Of a stretch of DNA of 35,449 nucleotides, positions 1-8,061 are shown piece by piece. A program made the translations under genes and the position numbers. The DNA lies in NCBI GenBank assembly GCA_024710165.1, contig JANJVG010000144.1, positions 1 through 35,449 on the forward strand, written 5' to 3'. The stretch is from Burkholderiaceae bacterium. GTDB taxonomy: Bacteria; Pseudomonadota; Gammaproteobacteria; Burkholderiales; Burkholderiaceae_C. Positions within the stretch are counted from its first letter, which is position 1. Each line of letters begins with the position of its first letter. A model generated the notes under the pieces. That model searched no databases. It saw only the letters and a list, made by a program, of their open reading frames with translations, and was not told where the DNA came from.

Positions 1-588
1 ATGACAACCTGGGTGGTGATCGGAGTGCTGGCCGTGGTGGGCCTGTGGGCCATGTCGGTCTACAACCGGCTGGTGGAGTTGCGCAACCGCATCGCCAACG
101 CCTTTGGCCAGATCGATGTGCAGCTCAAGCGCCGTTACGACCTGATTCCCAACCTGGTGGAAGTGGCGCGTGGCTACATGCAGCATGAGGCCGCAACGTT
201 AGAGGCCGTCATCAAGGCCCGCGGCCAGGCGCAGGGTGCCGCCGCCACGGCGCGCGCAGCGCCCACCAACGCCGGTGCCGTGGGCGCGCTGGCCGTGGCC
301 GAAGGCGTGCTGGGCGGCAGCCTGGGGCGCCTCATGGTGGTGGCCGAGGCCTACCCCGAACTCAAGGCCGACGCCACCATGCAGTCGCTCAGTGAAGAGC
401 TGGCCAGCACCGAAAACCGCCTGGGCTTTGCCCGGCAGGCCTTCAACGACCAGGCGCTCGACTTCAACAACGCGGCCCAGCAGTTTCCCGCGCTCCTCGT
501 GGCGCGGCTGCTGGGCTTTGCGCCAGCGCCCATGCTTGAATCGACGCGCAGCGACGAAGAGCGCAGCGCCCCGCAGGTGAAGTTTTAA
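1..588 (+). CDS. LemA family protein
   Basis: 195 residues, starting with ATG at the first base of the window. A single hydrophobic N-terminal helix (about residues 4-20) is followed by the LemA core, with the characteristic stretch YNRLVELRNRIANAF and then DVQLKRRYDLIPNLVEVARG. The rest is helical and ends in a polar tail. LemA proteins are membrane-anchored by the N-terminus with a helical soluble domain; the molecular function is not settled. Length is typical for the family. The M48 protease starts 21 bases downstream, a pairing of LemA with HtpX-like proteases that recurs in bacteria, so a shared role in envelope protein quality control is plausible inference. The upstream context is outside the window, so an earlier start cannot be excluded. 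Confidence 0.9.
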   Translation: MTTWVVIGVLAVVGLWAMSVYNRLVELRNRIANAFGQIDVQLKRRYDLIPNLVEVARGYMQHEAATLEAVIKARGQAQGAAATARAAPTNAGAVGALAVAEGVLGGSLGRLMVVAEAYPELKADATMQSLSEELASTENRLGFARQAFNDQALDFNNAAQQFPALLVARLLGFAPAPMLESTRSDEERSAPQVKF

Positions 589-609
589 AGCGATTGTTGT
601 GGTTCGGTC

Positions 610-1695
610 ATGAAGTTCTGGGACCACCAGCAAAACGCCCGCGCCGAAACGCGCCGCCTGCTGCTGGCCTTTGCGCTGGCCGTGGCGGTGCTGGTGCTGG
701 CCGTGCACGGGGCCCTGGTGCTGGCCTGGTGGCTGATGGCGGCGCTGCTGCCGGTGCACCTGCCGTTCCCCGCAGGGTTTCTGGCGGCCAACGTGGGTGT
801 GTCGCTGCTGCTGGTGCTGGGCGGCTGGTGGGTGGAAACGTCAAACCTGCGCGCCGGAGGCGTCAAGCTGGCGCAGCGCGTGGGCGCGCGCGAACTGCGC
901 GCCTCGCTCTCGCACGCCGAACAGCGCCTGGCCAACGTGGTCGATGAGCTGTGCATCGCCGCCCACATGCCGCGCCCCCAGGTCATGGTGCTGCCGCGCA
1001 CCGACGCCATCAACGCCTTTGCCGCCGGCTGGGACGAAGCGGACGCCGTGGTGGCCGTCACCCAGGGCGCGCTCGACCACCTCACGCGCGAAGAACTGCA
1101 AGGCATGGTGGCGCACGAACTGAGCCACCTGCACGAGGGCGACACGCGCCTCAAGATGCGCCTGGCCGGCATGGTGTTCGGCCTGGAACTGGTGCACAAC
1201 TTTGGCAAAGAAATGCGCGAGCGCCCGGGCCTGGCGTGGTGGTTTGGCAGTGCCATCATGCTGGCCGGGTTGGCTGGCTGGCTCACGGGCCGCATGCTCA
1301 AGGCCGCCGTCTCGCGCCAGCGCGAACACCTGGCCGACGCCCGCGCCGTGCAATGGACGCGCAGCAAGGATGGCCTGGGCGGCGTGCTGCGCAAGGTGAT
1401 GGCGCAGCGCCGCGCCACACCTGCCGGGTACGAGGCGCGCGGCCACACCGGCCTGGCGCACCCGTCCGTGCAACACATGCTGCTGGTCGATGCGCAAGGC
1501 ATGCACCGGCTGGCGCGCTGGCTTGACAGCCACCCCACGCTGGACGAACGCGTGCAGCGCATCTATGGCCGCACCATGCCGCCGCTGCCACTGACCCCCG
1601 TGAACGAGGCCCCCGACCCCACCCGCCGCGCGGCGACCATGGAGCCGGGCGCAGTCTCGCTGGCATCGCTGGTGGACCCGTTTTCGCGCCTTTAA
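610..1695 (+). CDS. M48 family membrane zinc metalloprotease (HtpX/Ste24-like)
   Basis: 361 residues. Two N-terminal transmembrane segments (about residues 20-48 and 58-78) precede the peptidase domain. The zinc-binding HExxH motif is HELSH at residues 169-173, followed by a hydrophobic segment near 215-235 and the third-ligand glutamate in REHLAD (Glu239). The C-terminal SHPTLDERVQRI matches the conserved M48 tail. Proteins of this family degrade misfolded membrane proteins; the substrate here is unknown. It follows lemA by 21 bases and is probably co-transcribed with it. The gene ends at TAA, and a palindromic repeat copy begins five bases later. All three zinc ligands are present, so the enzyme should be active. 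Assignment to HtpX proper rather than another M48 branch is not certain. Confidence 0.9.
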   Translation: MKFWDHQQNARAETRRLLLAFALAVAVLVLAVHGALVLAWWLMAALLPVHLPFPAGFLAANVGVSLLLVLGGWWVETSNLRAGGVKLAQRVGARELRASLSHAEQRLANVVDELCIAAHMPRPQVMVLPRTDAINAFAAGWDEADAVVAVTQGALDHLTREELQGMVAHELSHLHEGDTRLKMRLAGMVFGLELVHNFGKEMRERPGLAWWFGSAIMLAGLAGWLTGRMLKAAVSRQREHLADARAVQWTRSKDGLGGVLRKVMAQRRATPAGYEARGHTGLAHPSVQHMLLVDAQGMHRLARWLDSHPTLDERVQRIYGRTMPPLPLTPVNEAPDPTRRAATMEPGAVSLASLVDPFSRL

Positions 1696-1700
1696 TGCAT

Positions 1701-1745
1701 CAAAAACAATAGCTGTCAGCGTTTGCTGCGTAAGCGCTTGAGCCA
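1701..1745 (+). repeat. Two-hairpin intergenic repeat, copy A
   Basis: About 45 bases beginning CAAAAACAATAGCT and continuing through CAGCGTTT-N7-AAGCGCTT to AGCCA. It matches copy B (7128-7172) at 40 of 45 positions by hand alignment, in the same orientation. The second half forms a hairpin with one G-U pair. It lies between the M48 protease stop and the mod gene and marks the left edge of the defence cassette. Confidence 0.8.
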
Positions 1746-1748
1746 AAA

Positions 1749-1778
1749 ATGACGTAAATATTCGAGCCCGCCGATAAT
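1749..1778 (+). promoter_or_regulatory. Candidate sigma-70 promoter of the mod-hepT-res operon
   Basis: A -35-like ATGACG (1749-1754, 4 of 6 to TTGACA) and a -10-like GATAAT (1773-1778, 5 of 6 to TATAAT) are separated by 18 bases. A transcript would start near 1785, about 29 bases before the mod ATG. The site lies directly downstream of repeat copy A. It is a sequence match only. Confidence 0.4.
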
Positions 1779-1813
1779 GGCAGCCTTACCCCTGACCGCC
1801 CACCCATTCCGCC

Positions 1814-3703
1814 ATGCCCGAAATCGTCTTCAAAGGCAAAGAGTACGTCTACAACCACCACCTCACCGTGCCCTACCGGCCGTTGGTGGTGGACGCTGCC
1901 AAAGGCATCGGTCCGGGCGACCTGAACAGCAACCTGGTCATCCACGGCGACAACCTGCACGCCTTGAAGGCCCTGCTGCCGCGCTACGCGGGCCGCGTGG
2001 ATTTGGTGTTCATTGACCCGCCCTACAACACCGGCAACGAAGGCTGGTGCTACAGCGACGGCGTGAACTCGCCCATCATGAAAGAGTGGCTGTCCACCAA
2101 CCCCGTGGATGGGGACGACATGCTGCGCCACGACAAATGGCTGTGCATGATGTGGCCGCGCCTGGTGCTGCTGCGGGAGCTGATGAGCGAGACCGGCAGC
2201 ATCTGGATCACGCTGGATGACAACGAGGTGCACCGGGCGCGGATGGTGCTGGATGAGATTTTTGGGGCGGACAACTTTGTGGCAAATGTTGTGTGGCAAA
2301 AGCGGACGTCTCCCGAGTCGCGCAAGAAGCTTGGAGCGGCACATGACCATATGCTGGTTTTTGCGAAGCAGAAAAGTGAGCTACTGCTGTCCAAGCTTGC
2401 ACGGTCGCTGGAACAAGTAGAGGAGTTTGCGAATCCAGACAATGACCCCAATGGGCCTTGGACTTCGACCGATCTCACAGCACAAAACCCTGACCCGACA
2501 AAGCGGAAGGATCAGCAGTACCGTATCGAACTCCCTAACGGGGAGTGGGTTTCACCCCCTCCGGGACGTGCATGGTCAACTTTAGAACCAGAATTTTTGC
2601 GTTTGAAGTTGGAAGGGCGTATCTGGTTTGGTGCATCGGGAAATGCCCGCCCTCGGGTAAAAACTTACCTTAATCAAAGTGAAGGCGTCAGCAGTTGGAC
2701 GTGGTGGACCAATGAAGAGGTCGGCCACAACCAAGAGGCCAAAAAAGAAATTCTAGAAATACTTGGCCCTAGCAATGCATTCGACTATCCCAAGCCCACG
2801 AGACTAATTTCGCGAATACTGGATTTGGCTAGCAACAAGAACTCAATCATCCTCGACAGCTTTGCCGGCAGCGGCACCACGGCCCACGCCGTGCTCAAAG
2901 CCAACGCGCGTGACAACGGCCAGCGCAAATTCATCCTGGTCGAAGGCGAGGACTACGCCGACCGCCTGACCGCTGAGCGCGTGCGCCGCGCCATTCGCGG
3001 CTACGCCTGGCAGGGCACGCAGCGCGAGACTTTGCTGGAAGAAAAAATCAACTTCACCCAGTTCAGAAAAGCCGAGCAATGGCTGGCCAAGGTCGAGGCC
3101 ATCAAGGTCGCCGAAGGCTTTGGCGCGGAAGATGGCGCCCAAATGGTGCTGGGCGAGGCCGCCACGGCGCCCACCACCAACACACCCGGGCGCAAAAAGC
3201 GCTTTGACAAGATCAACGTCGAGCTGAAAGACGGGGTGCTGCGCGTGGAGGGCGAAAAGCGCATCTCGCAAATGGCCGACGGCCTGGGCGGCGAGTTCAC
3301 CTACTGCACGCTGGGCGAGCCGCTGAGCATTGAAAAGCTGCTCTCGGGGCAAGACCTGCCCAGCTTCGAGGCGCTGGGCGCCTGGCTGCTGCACACAGCC
3401 ACCGGCGGCACGCTGCAGGCGCCACCGCCCGATGCGCCCGCGTTTTACCTGAGCGAGGCGCAGGACGCGCATGTCTGGCTGGTCTACCGCCCCGACCTGG
3501 CGTTTTTGAAGTCGGCCGACGCGGCGCTGACCCTGTCGCGTGCGCAGGCCATGGCCGAGTGGGGATATGCGCGCCACGAGGGGCAGGGCGCGCCCAAGCG
3601 CCACCTCGTGTTTGCGCCCGCCAAGTATTTGAGCAATGCGCAGTTGCGCGAGCACGGCATCGAGTTTGCGGCGCTGCCGTTTGCCTTGTTCAGGAGCCTG
3701 TGA
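1814..3703 (+). CDS. mod: Type III restriction-modification system DNA adenine methyltransferase (Mod)
   Basis: 629 residues. Motif order is that of beta-class N6-adenine methyltransferases: catalytic DPPY at residues 68-71 (FIDPPYNTGNEGW), a central target-recognition region, then the S-adenosylmethionine-binding motif FAGSGTT at 350-356, preceded by DYPKPTRLI. In type III systems Mod recognises the target, methylates one strand, and partners with Res for restriction. The central part (roughly residues 150-346) has clearly lower GC than both ends, suggesting an exchanged target-recognition domain. The C-terminal 200 residues are typical of long Mod proteins. Its TGA overlaps the ATG of the next gene (TGATG). 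No strong ribosome-binding site precedes the chosen ATG. The recognition sequence cannot be predicted from the gene alone. Confidence 0.92.
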   Translation: MPEIVFKGKEYVYNHHLTVPYRPLVVDAAKGIGPGDLNSNLVIHGDNLHALKALLPRYAGRVDLVFIDPPYNTGNEGWCYSDGVNSPIMKEWLSTNPVDGDDMLRHDKWLCMMWPRLVLLRELMSETGSIWITLDDNEVHRARMVLDEIFGADNFVANVVWQKRTSPESRKKLGAAHDHMLVFAKQKSELLLSKLARSLEQVEEFANPDNDPNGPWTSTDLTAQNPDPTKRKDQQYRIELPNGEWVSPPPGRAWSTLEPEFLRLKLEGRIWFGASGNARPRVKTYLNQSEGVSSWTWWTNEEVGHNQEAKKEILEILGPSNAFDYPKPTRLISRILDLASNKNSIILDSFAGSGTTAHAVLKANARDNGQRKFILVEGEDYADRLTAERVRRAIRGYAWQGTQRETLLEEKINFTQFRKAEQWLAKVEAIKVAEGFGAEDGAQMVLGEAATAPTTNTPGRKKRFDKINVELKDGVLRVEGEKRISQMADGLGGEFTYCTLGEPLSIEKLLSGQDLPSFEALGAWLLHTATGGTLQAPPPDAPAFYLSEAQDAHVWLVYRPDLAFLKSADAALTLSRAQAMAEWGYARHEGQGAPKRHLVFAPAKYLSNAQLREHGIEFAALPFALFRSL

Positions 3704-4107
3704 TGGTGGGTGAAAAAGTCGAACGACTGGCGCAGCAGCGTGGCTATTTTGAGCAGGCCCTGGCGCGCTTGCAGGAGGCCCTGGCCGAGCCCGAGAGCAG
3801 TTTTGTGCGCGACTCCATCGTCAAGCGTTTTGAGATCACGTTCGAGATGGCCTGGAAAACCATGTTTCGCTTTCTGGTGGACAAGGGCGAGCGCGTGGCG
3901 CCCAAGGCCTGGGATGTGCTGCCTGTGGCATTCGAGTCCTTGCTGATCGACGACCCCGCGCTGTGGGATCGTATGCGCCAGTATCGCAACGACACCAGCC
4001 ATGAATACAACGAAGCCAAGGCGGTGGAAATTGCCGCCTTTGTGCGTGCCCACGGCCTGGGGGCCTTCGAGCGTTTTGCCGCCGAGATGGCGCGCCGCGT
4101 GCCATGA
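3703..4107 (+). CDS. HepT/HI0074-type HEPN protein (probable RNase toxin of a HEPN-MNT pair)
   Basis: 134 residues, starting at the ATG that overlaps the mod stop codon. AGGAG at 3692-3696, inside the end of mod, is a good ribosome-binding site. The protein is all-helical in appearance and matches the nucleotidyltransferase substrate-binding family HI0074. Residues 95-102 read RNDTSHEY, which fits the R-x4-H-x-Y signature of HepT toxins: Arg95 and His100 as RNase residues, and Tyr102 as the tyrosine that MntA AMPylates in characterised pairs. In those pairs the HEPN RNase is neutralised by AMPylation. The partner nucleotidyltransferase is the N-terminal domain of the next ORF, which overlaps by four bases (ATGA). 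The older reading, a substrate-binding subunit for the nucleotidyltransferase, is the main alternative. Toxicity is inferred. Confidence 0.85.
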   Translation: MVGEKVERLAQQRGYFEQALARLQEALAEPESSFVRDSIVKRFEITFEMAWKTMFRFLVDKGERVAPKAWDVLPVAFESLLIDDPALWDRMRQYRNDTSHEYNEAKAVEIAAFVRAHGLGAFERFAAEMARRVP

Positions 4108-7100
4108 GCGTGCTGGCTGAACCCACCCCGCAGGCGGTGCGCCAAGCCAGCGGCGTGGCCCCCGAGCAGCTAGCCAAGCTGCTGGCGCTGTGGGACGGCG
4201 CCGCTGGGCTGCGGCGGGTGTGGGTGTTTGGTTCGCGCGCGCGCGGCGACTTTCGCCCGGCGTCGGATATCGATCTGGTGCTGGACATGCCGGATGCGGC
4301 CGATTTTTCGCGCCTGGCCGGGCAGGTCGAGGCGCTGGGCCTGCTCTACCGCGTGGACATGGTGCGCTGGCAAGACCCGCTGGAGGATGGCTTTCGCCAG
4401 CAGATAGCACGCGACCGCCAGCTATTCTGGGAGCCCCGGCGCGGCGCGGTGTCGCTGCCGCGCACGCTGGGCGCCACCGATTTGAAGCAGTTCCAAGACG
4501 AGTCGCTGCAAAAGCTCGATGCCTTTGTCTCCGAGTTGCGCGTGCGCAAGCAGGAGTCCGATGCCGCAGTGGCGGCCATGACGCAGTTCAAGGCCATGGA
4601 GAGCATGCAGGATTCGCTGCGCACCGCCGCCGACTACCCGCGCCACGCCTGGGATGCGCTGCGCAAAGCCAACGCGCTGCCGCCCGCCTTTGCCGCGCTG
4701 CCGCATTCCAGCCGCTGGGACGGCGCGGGCCGCGCCATCCCCAACATTTGCCTCAAGGTGCCCACGGGCGGCGGCAAAACCCTGCTGGCCGCCGCCAGCG
4801 TGGGCAAGGTGTTCAACGGCTTTTTGCAGCGCGACAAAGGCCTGGTGCTGTGGGTGGTGCCCAATGAGGCCATTTACCGCCAGACGCTCAAAACGCTGAA
4901 AAACCGCGACCACCCCTACCACCAGATGCTCAGCGTGGCGGGCGCGGGCAAGGTCAAGATTCTGGAAAAAAGCGACCCGCTCACCCGCCTGGACGTGGAA
5001 AGCCACTTGTGCGTGATGCTGCTCATGCTGGCCGCAGCAGCGAAACAAAATAAGGAAACGCTGCGTTTCTTCCGCGACCGGGGCAACGTGCTGGGCTTTG
5101 TGCCGCGCGAGGACGATATCGAGGCGCACTGGCAACTGCTGCAGGCGGTGCCCAACCTCGACGCCTACGGCAGCCCCTGGGCCAGCGCGGATGAGGTGCG
5201 CGCGCAAAAGGGCAGCATCGTCAAAAGCTCGCTGGGCAACGTGATGCGCCTGGTGCGGCCCATGGTGGTCATCGATGAGGGCCACCACGGATACACCGAA
5301 ACGGCGCTGCAGACCATTGACGGCTTCAACCCCTGCTTCATGCTGGAGCTATCGGCCACGCCGCGCGTGGGCGACCCCAAGGCGGCGGGCGCCAGTGGCT
5401 CCAACATTCTGGTGGATGTGCGCGGCACCGACCTGGACGCGGCGCAGATGATCAAGCTTCCGATTCATGTGGATGTGCGCCGCTGGATGGATTGGCAAAG
5501 CTGCCTGGCAGAAAGCGCACGCCAGCTCGATGCGCTGGAGCGTGAAGCGCGCCTGCTGGAGGGCGAGACGGGGCGCTACATCCGCCCCATCATGCTGGTG
5601 CAGGTGGAGCGCACGGGCAAAGACCAGGTGGATGCGGGCTATATCCATGCGCAGGATGCGCGCGCGTTTCTGGCGCAGCTGGGTTTTTCAGACGCCAACA
5701 TCCGCGAAAAAACCAGCGAGAAGGACGAAATTGGCGATGAAGAGCTGCTCTCGCCCACCAGTCAGGTGCGCGTGATCATCACCAAGCAGGCGCTGCAAGA
5801 AGGCTGGGACTGCCCCTTTGCCTATGTGCTGTGCGCCCTGGCCGCCAGCAAGGGCAAGCGCGCGATGACGCAGCTGGTGGGGCGCATCCTGCGCCTGCCG
5901 CAGGTGTGCAAGACGGGGCGCGAGGCACTGGACGCCTGCTATGTGTTCTGCCATGACGCGGGTACGGGCGAGGTGGTCAAGGCGATCAAGCAGTCGCTGG
6001 AGACCGAGGGAATGGGCGATTTGGCCATCAGCGTGCGCAGCGATGGCGGCGCCAGCGACTCCGCCGCGCCACAGCCGGTGGCCTTGCAGCGCCGCGCGGG
6101 GCTGGAAAAGCTGCGCATCTTCATCCCCACCGTGACCTGGGCCGAGCCTGGCGGTGCACGTCGGCCGCTGGAATACGACAGCGATGTGCTGGCACGGTTG
6201 CCGTGGGATCAGGTCAATGCGCAGGCGCTGGCGCAGGGCTGGAAGCCCGGTGCCATGCCCGATGGTGGGGGCGGCGGCCGGGTGGTGGTGGATTTGCGGG
6301 TGCTGGACGACGGCTTTTCGCCCGCACGCCAGGCGCTGGAGGAGGGTGCGGCCCCGCTGGACCCTGCAGGCATGGTGCGTGCGCTGCTGGACATTGCCCC
6401 CAACCCGTGGCTGCTGTGGGGCTGGGTGGACGCGGTGCTCTCGCGCCTGCAGATGCAGTGGCACGCGCGTGCGGTGGGGGCCAGCAGTGCATCGCTGGTG
6501 GAGCAACTGCGCAAGGACCTGGAGCGCGAGCGCGACCGCCTGGCGCAGGAGGTTTTTGACCATCTGGTGCAGCAGGGGCGCATCGAGTTTTGCCTGCGTG
6601 CGGATCGGCAGGACTACGAACTACCCCACGAGATGGTGCTGGATGTGGTGGGCAAGCCCAAAAAGCTGCGCCGCGCCAGCGACGACGCCGACATGGAGAA
6701 AAGCCTGCTGGCACCTGCGTTGCACACGCCCGATATCAATGCATTCGAAGCGCTGTTTGCAGGCTACCTGGACGAGCAGCCCGCGCTGCGCTGGTGGCAC
6801 CGCAACGTGGCACGCACGCAGTACGGCCTGCAGGGCTGGCGGCGGCACAAGGTGTATCCCGATTTTGTGTTTGGCTACCACCCGCAGGGCAACCAGGCGC
6901 GTGTGGTGCTGCTGGAGACCAAGGGGATGCATCTGGAAGGCAATGCCGACACGCTCTACAAGCAGGCGCTGCTGGAGCGGTTGACGCAGGCCTTTAGTGA
7001 CCAGCGATTTCAGAGTGTGGGGGAGCTGGCGCTGGAAGAGGGCGGCCAGTGCGCGGTGCAGTGCGATCTGGTCTTTGACCAGGCCTGGCGTGCCACCATG

Positions 7101-7139
7101 GACAGCCGGTACTTTGCAAAATCAGTTCAAAAACAATAG
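4104..7139 (+). CDS. res: MntA-type nucleotidyltransferase fused to type III restriction endonuclease subunit (Res)
   Basis: 1011 residues in one uninterrupted frame. Residues 1-113 form a minimal nucleotidyltransferase: GSRARGDFRPASDID at 43-57 gives GS-x10-D-x-D (Asp55, Asp57), with a likely third acidic residue at Asp85 (YRVDMV). From about 116 the protein is a type III Res subunit: Walker A PTGGGKT (220-226), DEGHH (391-395), SATP (417-420), helicase motif VI QLVGRILRLPQ (590-600), and a C-terminal PD-(D/E)xK nuclease with PD at 919-920 and ETK at 938-940. Res translocates on or switches along DNA using ATP and cleaves with Mod. The first domain should modify the HepT protein encoded just upstream. 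An in-frame GTG at codon 116 could allow a separate Res product. The last codons and TAG stop come from repeat copy B. The fusion shows no sign of a frameshift; whether it is common in homologues cannot be judged here. Confidence 0.9.
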   Translation: MSVLAEPTPQAVRQASGVAPEQLAKLLALWDGAAGLRRVWVFGSRARGDFRPASDIDLVLDMPDAADFSRLAGQVEALGLLYRVDMVRWQDPLEDGFRQQIARDRQLFWEPRRGAVSLPRTLGATDLKQFQDESLQKLDAFVSELRVRKQESDAAVAAMTQFKAMESMQDSLRTAADYPRHAWDALRKANALPPAFAALPHSSRWDGAGRAIPNICLKVPTGGGKTLLAAASVGKVFNGFLQRDKGLVLWVVPNEAIYRQTLKTLKNRDHPYHQMLSVAGAGKVKILEKSDPLTRLDVESHLCVMLLMLAAAAKQNKETLRFFRDRGNVLGFVPREDDIEAHWQLLQAVPNLDAYGSPWASADEVRAQKGSIVKSSLGNVMRLVRPMVVIDEGHHGYTETALQTIDGFNPCFMLELSATPRVGDPKAAGASGSNILVDVRGTDLDAAQMIKLPIHVDVRRWMDWQSCLAESARQLDALEREARLLEGETGRYIRPIMLVQVERTGKDQVDAGYIHAQDARAFLAQLGFSDANIREKTSEKDEIGDEELLSPTSQVRVIITKQALQEGWDCPFAYVLCALAASKGKRAMTQLVGRILRLPQVCKTGREALDACYVFCHDAGTGEVVKAIKQSLETEGMGDLAISVRSDGGASDSAAPQPVALQRRAGLEKLRIFIPTVTWAEPGGARRPLEYDSDVLARLPWDQVNAQALAQGWKPGAMPDGGGGGRVVVDLRVLDDGFSPARQALEEGAAPLDPAGMVRALLDIAPNPWLLWGWVDAVLSRLQMQWHARAVGASSASLVEQLRKDLERERDRLAQEVFDHLVQQGRIEFCLRADRQDYELPHEMVLDVVGKPKKLRRASDDADMEKSLLAPALHTPDINAFEALFAGYLDEQPALRWWHRNVARTQYGLQGWRRHKVYPDFVFGYHPQGNQARVVLLETKGMHLEGNADTLYKQALLERLTQAFSDQRFQSVGELALEEGGQCAVQCDLVFDQAWRATMDSRYFAKSVQKQ

Positions 7140-7172
7140 CTTTCAGCGCTTGCTGCATAAGCGCTGTAGCCA
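7128..7172 (+). repeat. Two-hairpin intergenic repeat, copy B
   Basis: Starts CAAAAACAATAGCT and contains a perfect 8-bp hairpin CAGCGCTT (7144-7151), loop of 7, AAGCGCTG (7159-7166). It is about 89% identical to copy A and in the same orientation. Its first 12 bases are coding: they provide the last codons and the TAG stop (7137-7139) of the restriction gene. It separates the convergent res and smr genes, where the hairpin may also help to end transcription. Confidence 0.8.
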
Positions 7173-7176
7173 TATT

Positions 7177-8061
7177 TCATGCATATCGCACCCCCGCCGG
7201 CTGCAACAGCACCAGCAGGGCCCCCGCGCCGCCATCCACCGGCCGCGCCTGCACAAAGGCCAGCACTTCGTGCTTTTGCACCAGCCAGCGCTGCACGCGG
7301 CTTTTGAGCACGGGGCTTTTGCCGGGGGAGCCCAGGCCCTTGCCGTGCACCACGCGCACGCAGCGGATGCCGTTCTTGTGCGCGGTGCGGATGAAGGTGC
7401 CCAGCGCTGCGCGGGCTTCATCGACGCGCAGGCCGTGCAGGTCGAGTTGGCGCTGGATGCTCCAGTGCCCGGCGCGCAGGCGGCGCGTGATCTCCACGCC
7501 GATACCGGGGCGGCGAAAACTCAGTTGATCGTCGGTGTCGAGCAGGGTGCTCACGTCGAAGTCGTCGCTGATCGATTCGAGCAGCACGCGCTGTTCGTCC
7601 AGTGTGTGCTGCACCGGCAGGGGCGGGGGCAGGGGGCGGCGCAGGCGGGCGAGGTTGCGGTCACGCAGCCGGGTGACGGGGCCCACGGCGTGGCTGAACT
7701 GATGGCGCTCGGCCTCGCGGCGCGCGGCGGCTTCGCGGCGGGCTTTGTCTTCGGCCTCCTGGCGGGCTTTTGCCTCGCGCAGGTGGCGGGCCACGGTGGC
7801 CAGGTCCTGCAGGTCGGTGATGCGCAGGCTGGCGCGGCGCGGCGCGGGGGCGCTGCTGCGGCGGGGCTGGCGTGGCGCCGGGGTGGCGGCGGCGGCCGGG
7901 CTGGGCCGGGGCGGGCGCGGGGCAGGGGCGGGCCGGGGGTGTTCGGTGGGCGGCTGGCTTGTTTTCTCCCGGGCGGTCGTGGCGGGCGGTGCCGGTGCTG
8001 CCTTGGGCGCGCGGGCGCGCTCCAGCGCCAGGCGCAGGGCGGTGTGGCCGGGCAGGCTCAC
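7177..8061 (-). CDS. Smr domain protein
   Basis: 294 residues, starting at a GTG that overlaps the last base of the radC stop codon (TAGTG), which implies translational coupling. The first 75 residues are low-complexity Pro/Ala/Arg; residues 85-125 form a charged helix. The C-terminal Smr domain (about 203-290) has LDLHG at 206-210, VVHGKG at 237-242 and a final DGGAGALLVLL strand. Smr domains are nicking or RNA/DNA endonuclease-type folds, found at the MutS2 C-terminus and alone in proteobacterial SmrA/SmrB proteins; SmrB acts on mRNA at collided ribosomes in E. coli. Which role applies here cannot be told from sequence. Its co-transcription with radC suggests nucleic-acid repair, but this is weak evidence. 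Confidence 0.85.
   Translation of the reverse strand: MSLPGHTALRLALERARAPKAAPAPPATTAREKTSQPPTEHPRPAPAPRPPRPSPAAAATPAPRQPRRSSAPAPRRASLRITDLQDLATVARHLREAKARQEAEDKARREAAARREAERHQFSHAVGPVTRLRDRNLARLRRPLPPPLPVQHTLDEQRVLLESISDDFDVSTLLDTDDQLSFRRPGIGVEITRRLRAGHWSIQRQLDLHGLRVDEARAALGTFIRTAHKNGIRCVRVVHGKGLGSPGKSPVLKSRVQRWLVQKHEVLAFVQARPVDGGAGALLVLLQPAGVRYA

Noticed and set aside
4104-4451. Frameshift or assembly error creating the MNT-Res fusion
   Set aside because: Both domains are complete, the junction is clean in one frame, and composition is uniform across it. It cannot be fully excluded without reads.
4422-6583. Long minus-strand reading frames opposite the res gene
   Set aside because: They are His/Gln/Arg-rich antisense shadows typical of high-GC coding DNA, while the plus frame has every Res motif.
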